NCBI RefSeq assembly: GCF_003589595.1
Contig: NW_020653713.1
Location: forward strand, 6,796,691-6,860,690
From: Hyposmocoma kahamanoa
Taxonomy: Eukaryota; Arthropoda; Insecta; Lepidoptera; Cosmopterigidae
Length of the DNA: 64,000 bases
Direction: 5' to 3'
Shown: positions 22,641 to 32,754 of the stretch, one piece after another
Position numbering within the stretch: the first letter of the stretch is position 1
How the letters are laid out: the number at the start of each line of letters is the position of its first letter
Position numbers and translations under genes: made by a program
The notes under the pieces: model-generated
Database searches by the model: none
What the model saw: the letters and a program-made list of their open reading frames with translations, nothing else
Told to the model about the DNA's origin: nothing

Positions 22641-23075
22641 ATTAATGCCATTGAAAAACAGACTCTTAGCCTAGTTAATTTTACGACTACTCCGGCACTG
22701 TATACATCGTCATAAAGCTTCGGAGAGAGTTGCAAATAGATGTAAATAAATAAAGTGAATAGCTTAAGTGAGAAATTTACTGTTGAAATTATCATAAACA
22801 GTATTGATCTCGTCATTTTGACACGATTCTAGCGGTAAAAACGCATTTCGATAAAATGGTAATAGTTTTATTCAAATACGATACACGCTGTCGCCATAGA
22901 GTGAAAACCTTGTATATGCATTTTTATACAGTTTGTTAATACTGATTTTTGTTGAAGCAAAACTTTTAAACATATGTACAACAAATATGTTATACAAGTA
23001 AGAAAGCATCAGAAAAAGGTGTGATTTGACAAAGTTTGCCATATTTTACACCACATTTTCGTCTTCGTCCTGAAT
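22640..23075. other. Unassigned AT-rich DNA
   Basis: No coding frame or defined repeat was identified. At 23077-23102 a short family A 5' fragment (AGTAGCAGTAGAGCTCCTT) begins. Confidence 0.35.
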
Positions 23076-23361
23076 TTAGTAGCAGTAGAGCTCCTTCTGA
23101 AAGAAAAGCACCACCACCCCCATTTCTGTGGTACTATCGTCCGGGGATAGCGCAATTACGCGTAACTAGCATTGGATGATAAGGTTCCATTTCGATAATT
23201 TAGTGGCCAAATCAAATTCGCGTAAATGTCGTGGCAACCAAATTAGCCTCGATTTACGGGGATCTCTTGTTATCAGTCCGTAGACCACATAAATTAATGC
23301 TTACTATGCAAAAATAAAAATCGTAGCCATTAACATAACAAAGAAATAACGTTAAATCCTT

Positions 23362-23580
23362 CTCGTTATTGCATTCCGGTTTTAAACAGTAAGGGTGCTG
23401 TTGAAATTACAGGCACATGGGACTTGTCAACTTATGTCCCAGGGTGACGGGCGCAGTGGCAGTGCCTCAGATCTTTGCGATTTAAAACTCTGAGTGGCAC
23501 TGCAACTACCATGAATAGGCGCGTCCCTTACTACCAGACGCACGACTTGAACGTCCCGTCTCGCTTGATATCATAAAAAA
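23362..23580 (+). repeat. Family A copy
   Basis: It begins GCATTCCGGTTTTAAACAGT, includes ATTACAGGCACATGGGACTT and GGGTGACGGGCGCAGTGGCA, and ends near TGATATCATAAAAAA. The 5' tip of a family A element at 23077-23102 may belong to the same original copy, with unrelated sequence now between them. Confidence 0.7.
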
Positions 23581-23831
23581 TACATAGAAATCACATACGA
23601 AGTGTTCGCACTAACGCGACGACACATAGGTTAAGTTTTAAACACTTTGCCATTTGGTAATGGTACGTGTACACTTTGGTAAGTGTTGCTCCACGGAGTT
23701 TGTGCTTAATCTTGTTGAAATCAGTATTATAATTTGTTCCTTACGACATTAATTGGCGTAATCAAGAATTTTGACGAAAATAAATTTACGTCACAAGAGA
23801 ACATGACATTTTGAATCATACTGTGTAAATG

Positions 23832-24012
23832 AATGCCACTGTGGCCAGACGGTTACCATGCTGTCCTGTCACGCAGAGGTTAGGGTTCGATTCCCGGGAC
23901 CTCTGCGTTTTTTTCGGGAATTATTTGTCTCGTGAATTTGGGTATAATTTGTGGTTGTCTATATATGTGTCCATAGTCCCTAGTGCGGATCTATGAGTGC
24001 GTATGTTATAAA
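23832..24012 (+). repeat. SINE-1 copy 5, degenerate
   Basis: The head ATGCCACTGTGGCCAGACGG and the B-box GGTTCGATTCCCGGG are recognisable. The block CCTCTGCGT recurs just after the B-box, suggesting a local rearrangement. The body keeps GTGGTTGTCTATATATGTGT. The 3' end runs into TTATAAAAAAATAAAA. Confidence 0.65.
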
Positions 24013-24091
24013 AAAATAAAAAAAACTTGTTTTGAAAAATGTAAGTGCTAAGGTCACTTGTAACATTCTTGTTTGACAGAAAAATTTATTG

Positions 24092-24311
24092 TAGGAAATG
24101 ATTTTTTTGGAATCTGACTCGCGAATATTTGTTTGTTTTTTTTTTAATAAACCAACGGTTCGGAGGACCCTTTGCTGGTTCACGGTCACGGCTGACAGAG
24201 ATGATAAAGTCATCAACCAGTTAAAATATCTAATATTGATGCAAATCACTCTATTAGAAAACACAAATATACACGATTTATATCGGAAAAAAATAATAGT
24301 TTAATTTCAAT
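24092..24311 (-). mobile_element. Family B foldback element, full minus-strand copy
   Basis: The left tip TAGGAAATGATTTTTTTGGA and the right complement ending in TTTCAATGTG frame a core containing the complement of ATTAGA...AACTGGTTGATGACTTTATC and of CAGCCGTGACCGTGAACC, as in the 62392 and 37763 copies in opposite orientation. The GGGCCC motif is decayed here. Open frames overlapping it are incidental. Confidence 0.6.
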
Positions 24312-24384
24312 GTGTAATAATAGTGAAAATCAAACAACTCAAAAAATGTGTGTTAAAAAAAACAAAATAAAAGTGATGTCGTAA

Positions 24385-24387
<3 letters not shown>

Positions 24388-24432
<45 letters not shown>
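24388..24432 (+). repeat. (TAA)n microsatellite, upstream flank of the Dong/R4 element
   Basis: About 15 TAA units in a pure run. It abuts the first base of the R4/Dong-like retrotransposon, and a shorter (TAA)5 tract follows that element at 27581-27595. Dong from Bombyx mori is known to insert into TAA repeats. Confidence 0.9.
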
Positions 24433-24433
<1 letters not shown>

Positions 24434-24463
24434 GAAAGTGATTGGGGAACAGCCGCCCTGGAT

Positions 24464-27400
24464 TTGGAAGCGTCGTTGAGGACTAGTCTGGAGGAGACGA
24501 TTCTGGAATATCGCCACGTGCCTCTTGAGCGAAGGCCACGGCTGCCTCGAGTGCCTCTCAGTATCAAGGTTCGGGATGCCGTTGGGGCCATTAACAACAT
24601 GCTTCCCTCATTTTTAGAGGAAAGCGTAGGCCTTTGGGAGACAGACTCAATTCTCTTCGCTGCCGCAATGACTGTGTGTCAATTTGTCGGCGTCAGGATG
24701 CCGCCAACAAGACCCGGCGGTAACCACCAGGTTGGCAGCACTACTCCTAGGACTAGTACTAAGCCAGCCTGGATGAGGCGAATTGAGGGTCGTATAGCAT
24801 GGGCCAGGGTCCTCATCGGCAAACTGACTAGCTTCAGATCAGGCGTCACAAGGCCGAGAGTGATGCGCTTTGTCCGAGAAGCATTCCCCGGTGAGAACAT
24901 TTTTGTAGACTCACCGGAGTTTGCACGAAAACTGACAGGGCGCATCGATGATCTGAAGCAGAAGATAGCTGCTTGGGGCAAGCGGATTCGGCGATATTCC
25001 GAAAGGGTGAAGAGGTATCGGCAGAATCGTCTCTTCATGAGTGACCAAAAGAAGTTTTATAGGACACTGGAGCGTCCTGATGTGGTCTTGACGGGTGAGC
25101 GTCCGGACAAAGCAGATGTGGTCGCCTTTTGGCGAAGGCTTTGGTCGCAGCCCGTCGATCACGAAGAGGGTCCATGGTTCGAAGCGGTCGAGGGAGCATG
25201 TGCAACCATAGCGCCTATGAATCCCATCAGCATATCCGAAGAGGATGTAGCGGTAGCGGTCCGTAAGGCTCCGAACTGGAAAAGTCCGGGACCGGACGGA
25301 CTGCATCATTATTGGCTGAAGGGGTTCTGGTGCTGCCACGCTACTCTCGCTCGTCAGTTCCAAAGTGCCCTTGAGAGTGGGACGCTCCCAAACTTCTTAA
25401 CTACTGGGGTCACTCATTTAGCTCCAAAGAGCGATGCTACCGTGGATCCATCACAGTATCGCCCCATAACTTGTCTTTGTACAATATACAAGACTTTAAC
25501 ATCTGTTTTGAGCTCCAAGATAAGTCAGCACATTGTTGATAACAGTGTGATGTCTGAGGTTCAGAACGGATGTAGGGGCGGTAGCCGCGGTAGTAAGGAG
25601 CTGCTCCTCATCGACGCGGTCGCTGGCCAACTTGTCAGACGCAACCGTCGGAATTTCTCCGCTGCCTGGATAGATTATAGGAAAGCGTTCGACTCGGTGC
25701 CCCACTCATGGCTCTCGAGGGTCCTCGAACTGTATAAAATTGACAGTGCAGTTCGACACTTCCTCGGGCAATGCATGGGATGTTGGAGAACGATCCTGAG
25801 TCTGGACGGTCGGCGAATGACGGATGCGGATGACCGAATAGAAATAAGGCGAGGTATTTTCCAGGGCGATTGTCTGAGTCCACTGTGGTTTTGCCTGGCC
25901 CTGAACCCTCTGAGTACTCTATTGGAGAGGTCGGGCACAGGCTTTCAGTTTCGGAGAGGTGGGCCGCGAATGCCTCACCTTCTCTACATGGAAGATCTCA
26001 AGCTATACGGCCCCACAGCTGACAGATTGACGGAGCTGCTGACAATCACCAACGATTTCAGCAGTTCGGTTAGGATGGAGCTTGGGATCGATAAGTGCGC
26101 GGTGGTCCATGTTGAGAGGGGACGTGTCATGCATTCTGATGGCATTAATATTGGCAACAATCACCTGCGGGTACTCTCCGAGACTGAAACATACCGGTAT
26201 TTGGGCATGTCACAGACCATCGGAGTGAAGGAAGCAGACGTGAAACAGGGTGTGTGCGAGGTTTTTTATGGGCGCCTGAAAAATGTGCTAAACAGCTATT
26301 TGTCAGGCGTTAATAAGATCCGAGCTTATAACTCCTGGGTCATGCCTGTTCTGATGTACACATTTGGCGTGCTCAAATGGACTCAGACGGAATTAGACGC
26401 TCTGGATAGACGAGTCCGCACGACGATGACCTCTCACCGAATGCATCATCCGAGATCGTCAGTTATGAGATTGTATGTCCCGCGGAAGTGTGGAGGTAGA
26501 GGCCTATTAAGTGTCAAAACCATGCACAACCGCGAGATATGCAGTCTCAGAAACTACTTTTTGACGATGACGGATGACGTAATTCGTGGAGAGGTTGTCA
26601 CATGTGATAAAGGGCTAACTCCCTTATCGTTGGCCAAAGAGGAATGGCGAGACCCGGTGGTGCTTAGCACTTCTGACCGCGAGTCCGTATGGAAAGAGAA
26701 GGAGCTCCATGGGAGGTTCTTCAAGGTACTCCACGAGCCTTTTATGGACCGTAAAGCCTCCCTACATTGGCTGCGTTTCGGGGACCTCTTTGGGGAAACC
26801 GAAGGTTTTGTCTGTGCAATACAGGATCAGGTTATCAAGACGCGGAACTATCGGAAATATATCCTAAAGGACGGCACAGTAGACATTTGTCGGGCATGTG
26901 GCCGTCCCGGAGAGTCACTTAGGCATATTGTTTCCGGTTGTTCCGCTCTTGCTAACACTGAGTACTTGCACGGACACAACCAGGCAGCCAAAATATTACA
27001 CCAAGAGCTCGCTCTCAAGTACGGACTAGTGCAACAGAGGTTGCCATATTACAAGTATTCACCGGAGCCAATACTCGAAGATGACCGCACCAAAATCTAT
27101 TGGGATCGATCTATTATCACGGACAGGACTATTCTTGCGAATAAGCCTGATATTGTGATATTGGATCGATCGCAGTCGAGGGTATTTCTTGTGGACGTCA
27201 CCATCCCGCATGACGAGGGTCTCGTGAAAGCTGAAACCGAGAAACGCCGGAAGTATCTCGACCTGGCGTACGAGATCACCGACATGTGGGATGTGGCCTC
27301 CACTGAAATAATCCCAATTGTTTTGTCCGCAAATGGGTTAATTCCAGTCAGCCTTTCTAACAGCTTGAGGCGGTTGGATTTCTGTGGCGTGTCGCTTCCA

Positions 27401-27472
27401 GCACAAATGCAGAAGGCGGTCCTGCTCGATACGGCACGTATTGTTCGCCGATTCTTGGACCTGAGTCCCTGA
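24464..27472 (+). CDS. R4/Dong-like reverse transcriptase-endonuclease polyprotein
   Basis: 1002 uninterrupted codons counted from the TTG at 24464. The first in-frame ATG is at 24599 (codon 46), and the frame remains open upstream to about 24377 through the TAA tract as a run of asparagine codons, so the true start is probably lost. RT motifs: RPITCL; motif A AWIDYRKAFDSV with Asp404; motif B GIFQGDCLSP at 464-473; motif C LLYMEDLKLYG with Glu510-Asp511; YRYLG. Then the CCHC knuckle C809-x2-C812-x8-H821-x4-C826, and the endonuclease P895-D896 with D911 in VFLVDVTIP followed by a lysine-rich EKRRKYLDLAYEI helix. It nicks DNA and primes reverse transcription at the target in related elements. 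The YxDD catalytic pair is altered to ED, likely impairing the enzyme. Neighbours are only repeats. Confidence 0.9.
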   Translation: MEASLRTSLEETILEYRHVPLERRPRLPRVPLSIKVRDAVGAINNMLPSFLEESVGLWETDSILFAAAMTVCQFVGVRMPPTRPGGNHQVGSTTPRTSTKPAWMRRIEGRIAWARVLIGKLTSFRSGVTRPRVMRFVREAFPGENIFVDSPEFARKLTGRIDDLKQKIAAWGKRIRRYSERVKRYRQNRLFMSDQKKFYRTLERPDVVLTGERPDKADVVAFWRRLWSQPVDHEEGPWFEAVEGACATIAPMNPISISEEDVAVAVRKAPNWKSPGPDGLHHYWLKGFWCCHATLARQFQSALESGTLPNFLTTGVTHLAPKSDATVDPSQYRPITCLCTIYKTLTSVLSSKISQHIVDNSVMSEVQNGCRGGSRGSKELLLIDAVAGQLVRRNRRNFSAAWIDYRKAFDSVPHSWLSRVLELYKIDSAVRHFLGQCMGCWRTILSLDGRRMTDADDRIEIRRGIFQGDCLSPLWFCLALNPLSTLLERSGTGFQFRRGGPRMPHLLYMEDLKLYGPTADRLTELLTITNDFSSSVRMELGIDKCAVVHVERGRVMHSDGINIGNNHLRVLSETETYRYLGMSQTIGVKEADVKQGVCEVFYGRLKNVLNSYLSGVNKIRAYNSWVMPVLMYTFGVLKWTQTELDALDRRVRTTMTSHRMHHPRSSVMRLYVPRKCGGRGLLSVKTMHNREICSLRNYFLTMTDDVIRGEVVTCDKGLTPLSLAKEEWRDPVVLSTSDRESVWKEKELHGRFFKVLHEPFMDRKASLHWLRFGDLFGETEGFVCAIQDQVIKTRNYRKYILKDGTVDICRACGRPGESLRHIVSGCSALANTEYLHGHNQAAKILHQELALKYGLVQQRLPYYKYSPEPILEDDRTKIYWDRSIITDRTILANKPDIVILDRSQSRVFLVDVTIPHDEGLVKAETEKRRKYLDLAYEITDMWDVASTEIIPIVLSANGLIPVSLSNSLRRLDFCGVSLPAQMQKAVLLDTARIVRRFLDLSP

Positions 27473-27503
27473 CCCCGGCCGACTGTGCCATTGCCGGGAA
27501 ATA

Positions 27504-27560
27504 CCGCCTCTCCCATTTAAAAATTCAAAATTAATTTTTTAGGCCTTGGGAGAGGCGAGA
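27504..27560 (+). other. 3' UTR stem-loop of the R4/Dong-like element
   Basis: CGCCTCTCCCA (27505-27515) and TGGGAGAGGCG (27547-27557) form an uninterrupted 11-bp stem with an AT-rich loop of about 31 nt, shortly before the terminal A-rich run and TAA tract. In R2-type elements the 3' UTR RNA structure is bound by the polymerase for target-primed reverse transcription; by analogy this hairpin may be the recognition signal. That role is inferred. Confidence 0.6.
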
Positions 27561-27580
27561 GTTTAAAATAAATACGAAAA

Positions 27581-27595
27581 TAATAATAATAATAA
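27581..27595 (+). repeat. (TAA)5 downstream flank of the Dong/R4 element
   Basis: Five TAA units directly follow the element's 3' end (after CGAAAA), pairing with the longer tract at 24388-24432. They are either the target remnant or copied at the 3' junction during insertion. Confidence 0.8.
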
Positions 27596-27929
27596 CGTTT
27601 ATTCCTCGACAAAAATACGTACATATAGTACTTAGTAATTTAAGATACATGCAATAACTTATTTTTGGGAGCTGGTGCTTGTTAAAGGCTTAACGCCTGT
27701 ACTACAAGTCACCAGGCTCTCACCCTTGGAAATGACACATGACAATCTTAAGGTATTACTAAGATTAATTGGTTATAAAGGAAAAACATTTAAATAGTGA
27801 AAAAATACATTTGACATTATTGAACATAATTATTATACACCTAAAAGATCAAACTTAAATTAAAATTAAATTTAAAAATTTTTTTGCACGTAAAAGATAT
27901 TTGACTATGAGTGCGTGTTGTATTATGTG

Positions 27930-27976
27930 TGTGTTTGTGTATGTGTGTGTGTGTGTGTGTATGTGTGTGTGTGCGT
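27930..27976 (+). repeat. (TG)n microsatellite
   Basis: An impure TG run of about 45 bp with TATG interruptions, followed by ATATATATACATATACATAT near 27990. Possibly useful as a length-variable locus; no function inferred. Confidence 0.8.
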
Positions 27977-28054
27977 AATTAAGGATATATATATACATAT
28001 ACATATAGAGATCCTACTCTACTCAAAGCTCCAAAAATAAATAAATAAATAGGT

Positions 28055-28330
28055 CCTTGAGTCATGCAACCGGATGAAGCAAAGCTTCAGTTTCATCGTA
28101 ATTCAATCCTTGCAGCCAGTTTGCCAACTTCTTTTCACATTCGAACTTATTTAGTTGAAAGATGTTTAGTTCACGGTGGAGTGCATTGTACAGAAAACAT
28201 CCCAGGAAACAGAAAAATCTATGAGTGAAGGTAGTCCTGAGACGGTCAGAAGTAGCCACTATGCAATGTCGTCCATTAGAGGCGCTGTCGTATGGAGTGA
28301 GGGAATGTTGCTTCAAAACAGTCCAGAGAA
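28055..28330 (-). pseudogene. LINE relic, C-terminus (minus strand)
   Basis: The 84-codon minus-strand frame encodes TTFTHRFFCFLGCFLYNALH, then LNIFQLNKFECEKKLANWLQ and GLNYDETEALL. This resembles the terminal segment of Jockey/CR1-type LINE proteins (a basic 'F..R.F...G...WN.LP' motif followed by 'FK.KLK.WL'). The region 28330-28530 upstream may be more of the same element but is broken. The class is moderately supported. Confidence 0.5.
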
Positions 28331-28559
28331 CGAATAACTGTCTAACAGTTAGAACTTGACAGAAAGAGTAAAGATCTCTCGTTGGGAACCGGTAGGGTTT
28401 GAAGCAGGCAACCTTTAGTTAAGCAAAAATATAGCGTTAAATTAAATAAAATTTTATTATAAATTAAATTAAATAAAGTCTGTTTGAACGCAGATGATGA
28501 CAAAGGGTGACCAAGACTTAAGATCGAGTGCATACACTAAAAAAAAAATTTGATGGACG

Positions 28560-29649
28560 TTTTTATGTCGTTATTCGAAGTAATAATGTAGCTTGTTTCA
28601 ATCTTAGCCTTACAAGCACAAGTATTACAGCAACAATTTTAAGTAATGAATCTAATAATATTGTGATTGATTCTATTAAGAAACTTGACAGCCTCACTTG
28701 ATTAATGTCCATTTTTTGTGCACAGAATTTATTATACAAATTACACAGTATTAATTACGAAAATATGTATAAACGCAATCGGCGATAGATAACAAAGATC
28801 GACTAACATATATTATAAGAAAAGGCGCCAAAAACAAGTTCTCTTGATTCTGGAATGTGCAATAAAAATGGTGAAATTGATAAGATTGTAAATAAATGTA
28901 AAAAGATTTGTAGAAACTTTCCGTTTGCTACAATTATTGTGTACTTTCTATAACATCATTCTATATCAAAATCACTTTAAATCTTACCATAAAATATCTT
29001 TACCTGCGAATTGACACTTAACCGACAAGATATTAAAGATTAAGGCAAAGTAGAAGGTGCTAGTAAAATTATTGCTGAAGTAGATAATAGAAATAGAGTG
29101 GGCTCTTTAACCCAGAAAGACTCACAGTACTGAAATGAAGTGGTGATTCTCAAAAAAACTCACAAAGGAGAACACAAAGGAGCTGAAAAGGAGACATAAA
29201 AATAGGAAGCAGGGCGAAAATATCTTTTATCTTTTATTTGTATTTGTACATTGTGTGTTGTATCATGTATATTTTATTATATATTTATTCTTGTATGTAA
29301 ATAAAGAACATTTGTCATTGTATTGTAAAAAACACGTAACAATTGTGACTATAGTTATTCCACTTTTTGCATGTAGTTACTTCATATCTGTCAATATTAG
29401 ATAACACATTACCTGTAATCAGCAATGACTTAACGTAAACCAGTCGAGAGCGACGTAGTCGTGAGAACAAATTGCGATAACCATTGCAATAAATTAGAAT
29501 TCCAAATGACCACTTTGCTTGATGTTATTCGGTGTAATGTACGGATTGAAATTGATCGCCGTTGGGTTCAAATTTTAATGGGGAAGGCAAATGATTAGAA
29601 GACGTGTTTTGTTCGTATTTAAGAAACGTTCAATATGTTGCTTATTAAT
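28560..29649. other. Unassigned AT-rich DNA
   Basis: No repeat ends, RNA genes or plausible exons were seen. Confidence 0.4.
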
Positions 29650-29657
29650 AGTTCTAT

Positions 29658-30118
29658 CATAGTAGTGAGACTAGTATGGTAACTCTATACAAACGTAGCA
29701 GCGCGGTTTGTATGTGTGCACGCCTGCCGCGTGCCGTGTACGGACGCACACTTTCGCATAATTTCGTGATGCACTCGCGTTGCGTAGCGTTGGTCTCACG
29801 ATAATCTCTATTGCCACTCATTTTATTCCAGAGCCGTAGAAGATGTGGCAGTAAAAAAACACATGGCTTCAAAATTCTGCTGAGCGGTTAGGAGGACTGT
29901 TTCGAACCGCTCCGTCGCGGATCCGAGTAGCTCGCAGACCAGTAAGCAATCTCGGTTTACTCATCTGTGGAGTAGGTATAATGATAGCCTAGTAGGTAAG
30001 TATAGTGATTGCACCTCAAGAAGAAGTGCGTCCGGACACGGCGCGCAGCGGGCGTGCACACATATAAGCCGCGATGCTACGTATGAGTGGAGTTATCATA
30101 CTTTTCTTATTATACTAT
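29658..30118. mobile_element. hAT-type MITE with perfect 8-bp target duplication
   Basis: AGTTCTAT occurs at 29650-29657 and again at 30119-30126, directly flanking the element. The termini CATAGTAG... and ...ATACTAT begin inverted repeats of about 90 bp (left 29658-29750, right 30028-30118) that share GTGTGCACGCC and CCGTGT...CGGACGCAC blocks in opposite orientation. The interior is non-coding. An 8-bp duplication is the signature of hAT transposases. A related copy lies at 58435-58650. Confidence 0.8.
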
Positions 30119-30398
30119 AGTTCTATCGTGTCAAACTAATACCTAAAATAGCATTATGATAAAAGCTGCCTAAAGGACATATCAGATTTTTGTAATTTTT
30201 GAGGTTAATAACAAAAAGATACTGTTGAGTATGTAGATTTTTTTACCCTCATGATTTGTCTCGACCGCACACGTCACATGGTACGGGCGGAGAGGGAGTC
30301 AGTCTGTGTTTGACCGTCAGTCCGGAGGCACGTGTGGTGTTTAGGCGAGCCAAATATCAATATGCTATTACTTGTAGGAGTGGAACTACAGATATTGC

Positions 30399-30655
30399 CG
30401 CCAAGCAGTAATGTCAGCATTACTGTGTTCCGACTTTAAAGGGTAAGGGTGCTGGTGCAATTACAGGCACATGGCACTTGTCAACTTGTGTCTCAGGGTG
30501 ATGGGTGCAGTGGCAGTGCCCTTCTTCTTCCTCTTCTTTTAGATCTTTGCAATTCAAAGCTCTAAGTGGCACTGCAACTGTTATGGATAGGTGTTTAGCT
30601 TACCGTCAGACGCATGACTTGTTCGTCCCGTTACTTAATATTATGAAAAAAAATA
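30399..30655 (+). repeat. Family A copy
   Basis: It contains CCGCCAAGCAGTAATG near the 5' side, ATTACAGGCACATGGCACTT, CTCAGGGTGATGGGTGCAGT and the end CCGTTACTTAATATTATGAA followed by AAAA. A short CTTCTTCCTCTTCTTTT insertion lies in the central loop. Confidence 0.7.
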
Positions 30656-30669
30656 CAAAGAAAAAATCC

Positions 30670-31865
30670 TAGTATCTAACTGGACTCGAACCAGCGTTTG
30701 TTGCCGCCGACACCGCTTTTTCACCTTTTTATATAAATATCATTGGAAATACAACCAACGTGAAATTCAATAAAAGGGCACTTACATGTATTGTAAATTA
30801 TTACATACTTACATAATATTATTTTCGAATAAATATTCGTTAGCTTTCTGTCACACGATTACATTTTTGGAAAATAAGAACCGCTCAATAAACGGCCTTG
30901 GTTTTAACCCCAAAGTGCATCTTTTGTTGGTAGAAATTATTTCTTCTAAAATCCACAACTTGGCTATGATATCATTTCAAATTAATCGTTTAAAAGACAA
31001 ATCTGCATTTGTACCTTTAAAATTAAATGTAACATGATAAAAGATATTTGTTTCATTTTAAAAGATTCAAGCATTCTAATGGAGCATAATCATATGTATT
31101 AATTGGTATTATTCATCTTTAGATCATACATATACACCCATACATAAAAGTATCTACATTAGATAGACGTCCAATTAGCGTACAGCATAACGAGAGGCGA
31201 TGACACAAGCTTCGTATATGCAATTAAGTAAAACCGGTTCAATCGGTATCTACTTTCTGTGTAGAGATATCCGAGGTCATAAACAAGCATATGCCACATG
31301 CCGCATTATCAAATTTAATTCTAATGACGGACAAGAATATATATAGCAGATTCGACACTCAGAGAATCCAAAAAAGGCAATAGATTAATTAATCACATGA
31401 GATAGGTAACAAACCCCTTAAATTTCATTTCTGATTAGTGTAACTTGAACAAGAAATACGTTTTTAAACGATTTTAAACTGTTAAAGCATCTGGAAATAT
31501 TTTAATTAGTCTTTGATTTAATAAGAACCCTAAAGTCCAGAGCACATAAGTCTTGATACTTTTGACCCAAGGACGGTTTTATTGCAAACCGTATAGAGTT
31601 GAAATTAAATCCAAATTTTCAAATTGGACGTGCACTTGATTATAGTTTCAATATGTTATAGAAGAACAAAAACGAATTATTTACATTACAAATTACATTC
31701 TGAAATTTTGAGCCGAATAATGTACATAGTAATAATAATCTTTTATTTTCAATCACAATGGCATTGAACTTAAAATATGTGTATATAAAAGCTTATTTGC
31801 AATAAATTAGGCCTTTGTGAAAAAGCAGAACTTGTACTAGGATATCTTGTGTTAGAGACCAAACA
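30670..31865. other. Unassigned AT-rich DNA
   Basis: The 83-codon frame at 30786-31037 has no recognisable motif. Nothing else is supportable. Confidence 0.35.
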
Positions 31866-31866
31866 G

Positions 31867-31946
31867 TACAAAATATAAAAAATAAGTTCGATCCACTCGT
31901 GCTACTTTTAGCACGAGTGGATCGAACTTATTTTTTCATCTTTGTA
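31867..31946. repeat. Perfect 28-bp hairpin with 4-nt loop
   Basis: Arms 31877-31904 and 31909-31936 are exact reverse complements around the loop CTTT. Inner arm sequence: TTCGATCCACTCGTGCTA and its complement. Imperfect pairing extends outward through GTACAAA on both sides, about 80 bp in all. No ORF or repeat family is associated. It may be a cruciform-prone palindrome, a tiny foldback element or a small-RNA precursor. Confidence 0.8.
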
Positions 31947-31949
31947 CAA

Positions 31950-32740
31950 ATAGACGTTGAAAGATTTTTAGGCACGTTTCACTTCTGTTCAATAAAAATT
32001 GATCTATGACAATGTGCCGTAATAAGAGCTAGATGGACAATGTGAATGTCGCAACTTGGTCGCAACATCAATGACGAGACTTATTTTATATGCGACAATA
32101 AAATGGACATAACGAGATGAGCCCACAGCCTCCAGACACGCTCTATGTTAATTAGAGATGGACATTAGATATCGATAATCGAAACATTAATCGATAATAC
32201 GAATCTTGGATAGTGGCATTCTTAAGTATATTTATATTATTACAAAGCAATAATATTCGTAAGAATTAAAATCAAAAAGACATCGACATTGTTCCTATCA
32301 AAATTAGTGCCTATTATTTCGATGTTCCTACTTGAACATTTATCGATCATTTATGAGATCGATCAACAACTCTATTAAAATATATATCTGTGTACGTGTG
32401 TCGAAAGCAACACACCGAAAACTTGTCGCAATAAACATTCGCTTATACGAAATAGAAGATGCTTTACTTATTTACACACATTTTATATAAATATGTAGGT
32501 AACAAAAACTGGAAAATTACCGCAAGTTAATTGCCATTTACTATCATTTGGTATTTTCCATTTGACTGTGACTTATCGGGATTTCACATAAGACAATTGT
32601 CTGTTTAGAAATACCTTACATTTTGTTTAAATACCATATTGGTATTATTAAGTATTATTTAGATGCACATCAGTCAGGGAAAACCATATTGGAGGTTTTT
32701 AGCAATACGACAGCATTGGTGGTTTTACTTTAAAACAATT
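31950..32740. other. Unassigned AT-rich DNA
   Basis: It includes a cluster of ATCGAT-type motifs near 32168-32190 and 32340-32360, which are abundant by chance in AT-rich DNA. No gene or repeat was assigned. Confidence 0.35.
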
Positions 32741-32754
32741 TACAACCCCACTGA

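Larger units (their letters stand above)
24433..27580 (+). mobile_element. R4/Dong-type non-LTR retrotransposon in a TAA microsatellite
   Basis: A single-ORF LINE whose C-terminus carries a CCHC knuckle and a PD-D restriction-like endonuclease, the layout of R2/R4-type site-specific elements rather than APE-type LINEs. TAA repeats on both sides match the known target preference of Dong. The 3' UTR (27473-27580) is short and contains an 11-bp stem (CGCCTCTCCCA / TGGGAGAGGCG). There is no 5' UTR: the ORF is open into the upstream TAA tract, so the element is likely 5'-truncated. The coding part is clearly richer in GC than its surroundings. Confidence 0.85.

Noticed and set aside
24307..24600. 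Minus-strand frame with a poly-Leu run
   Set aside because: Antisense of the TAA microsatellite and the retrotransposon N-terminus.
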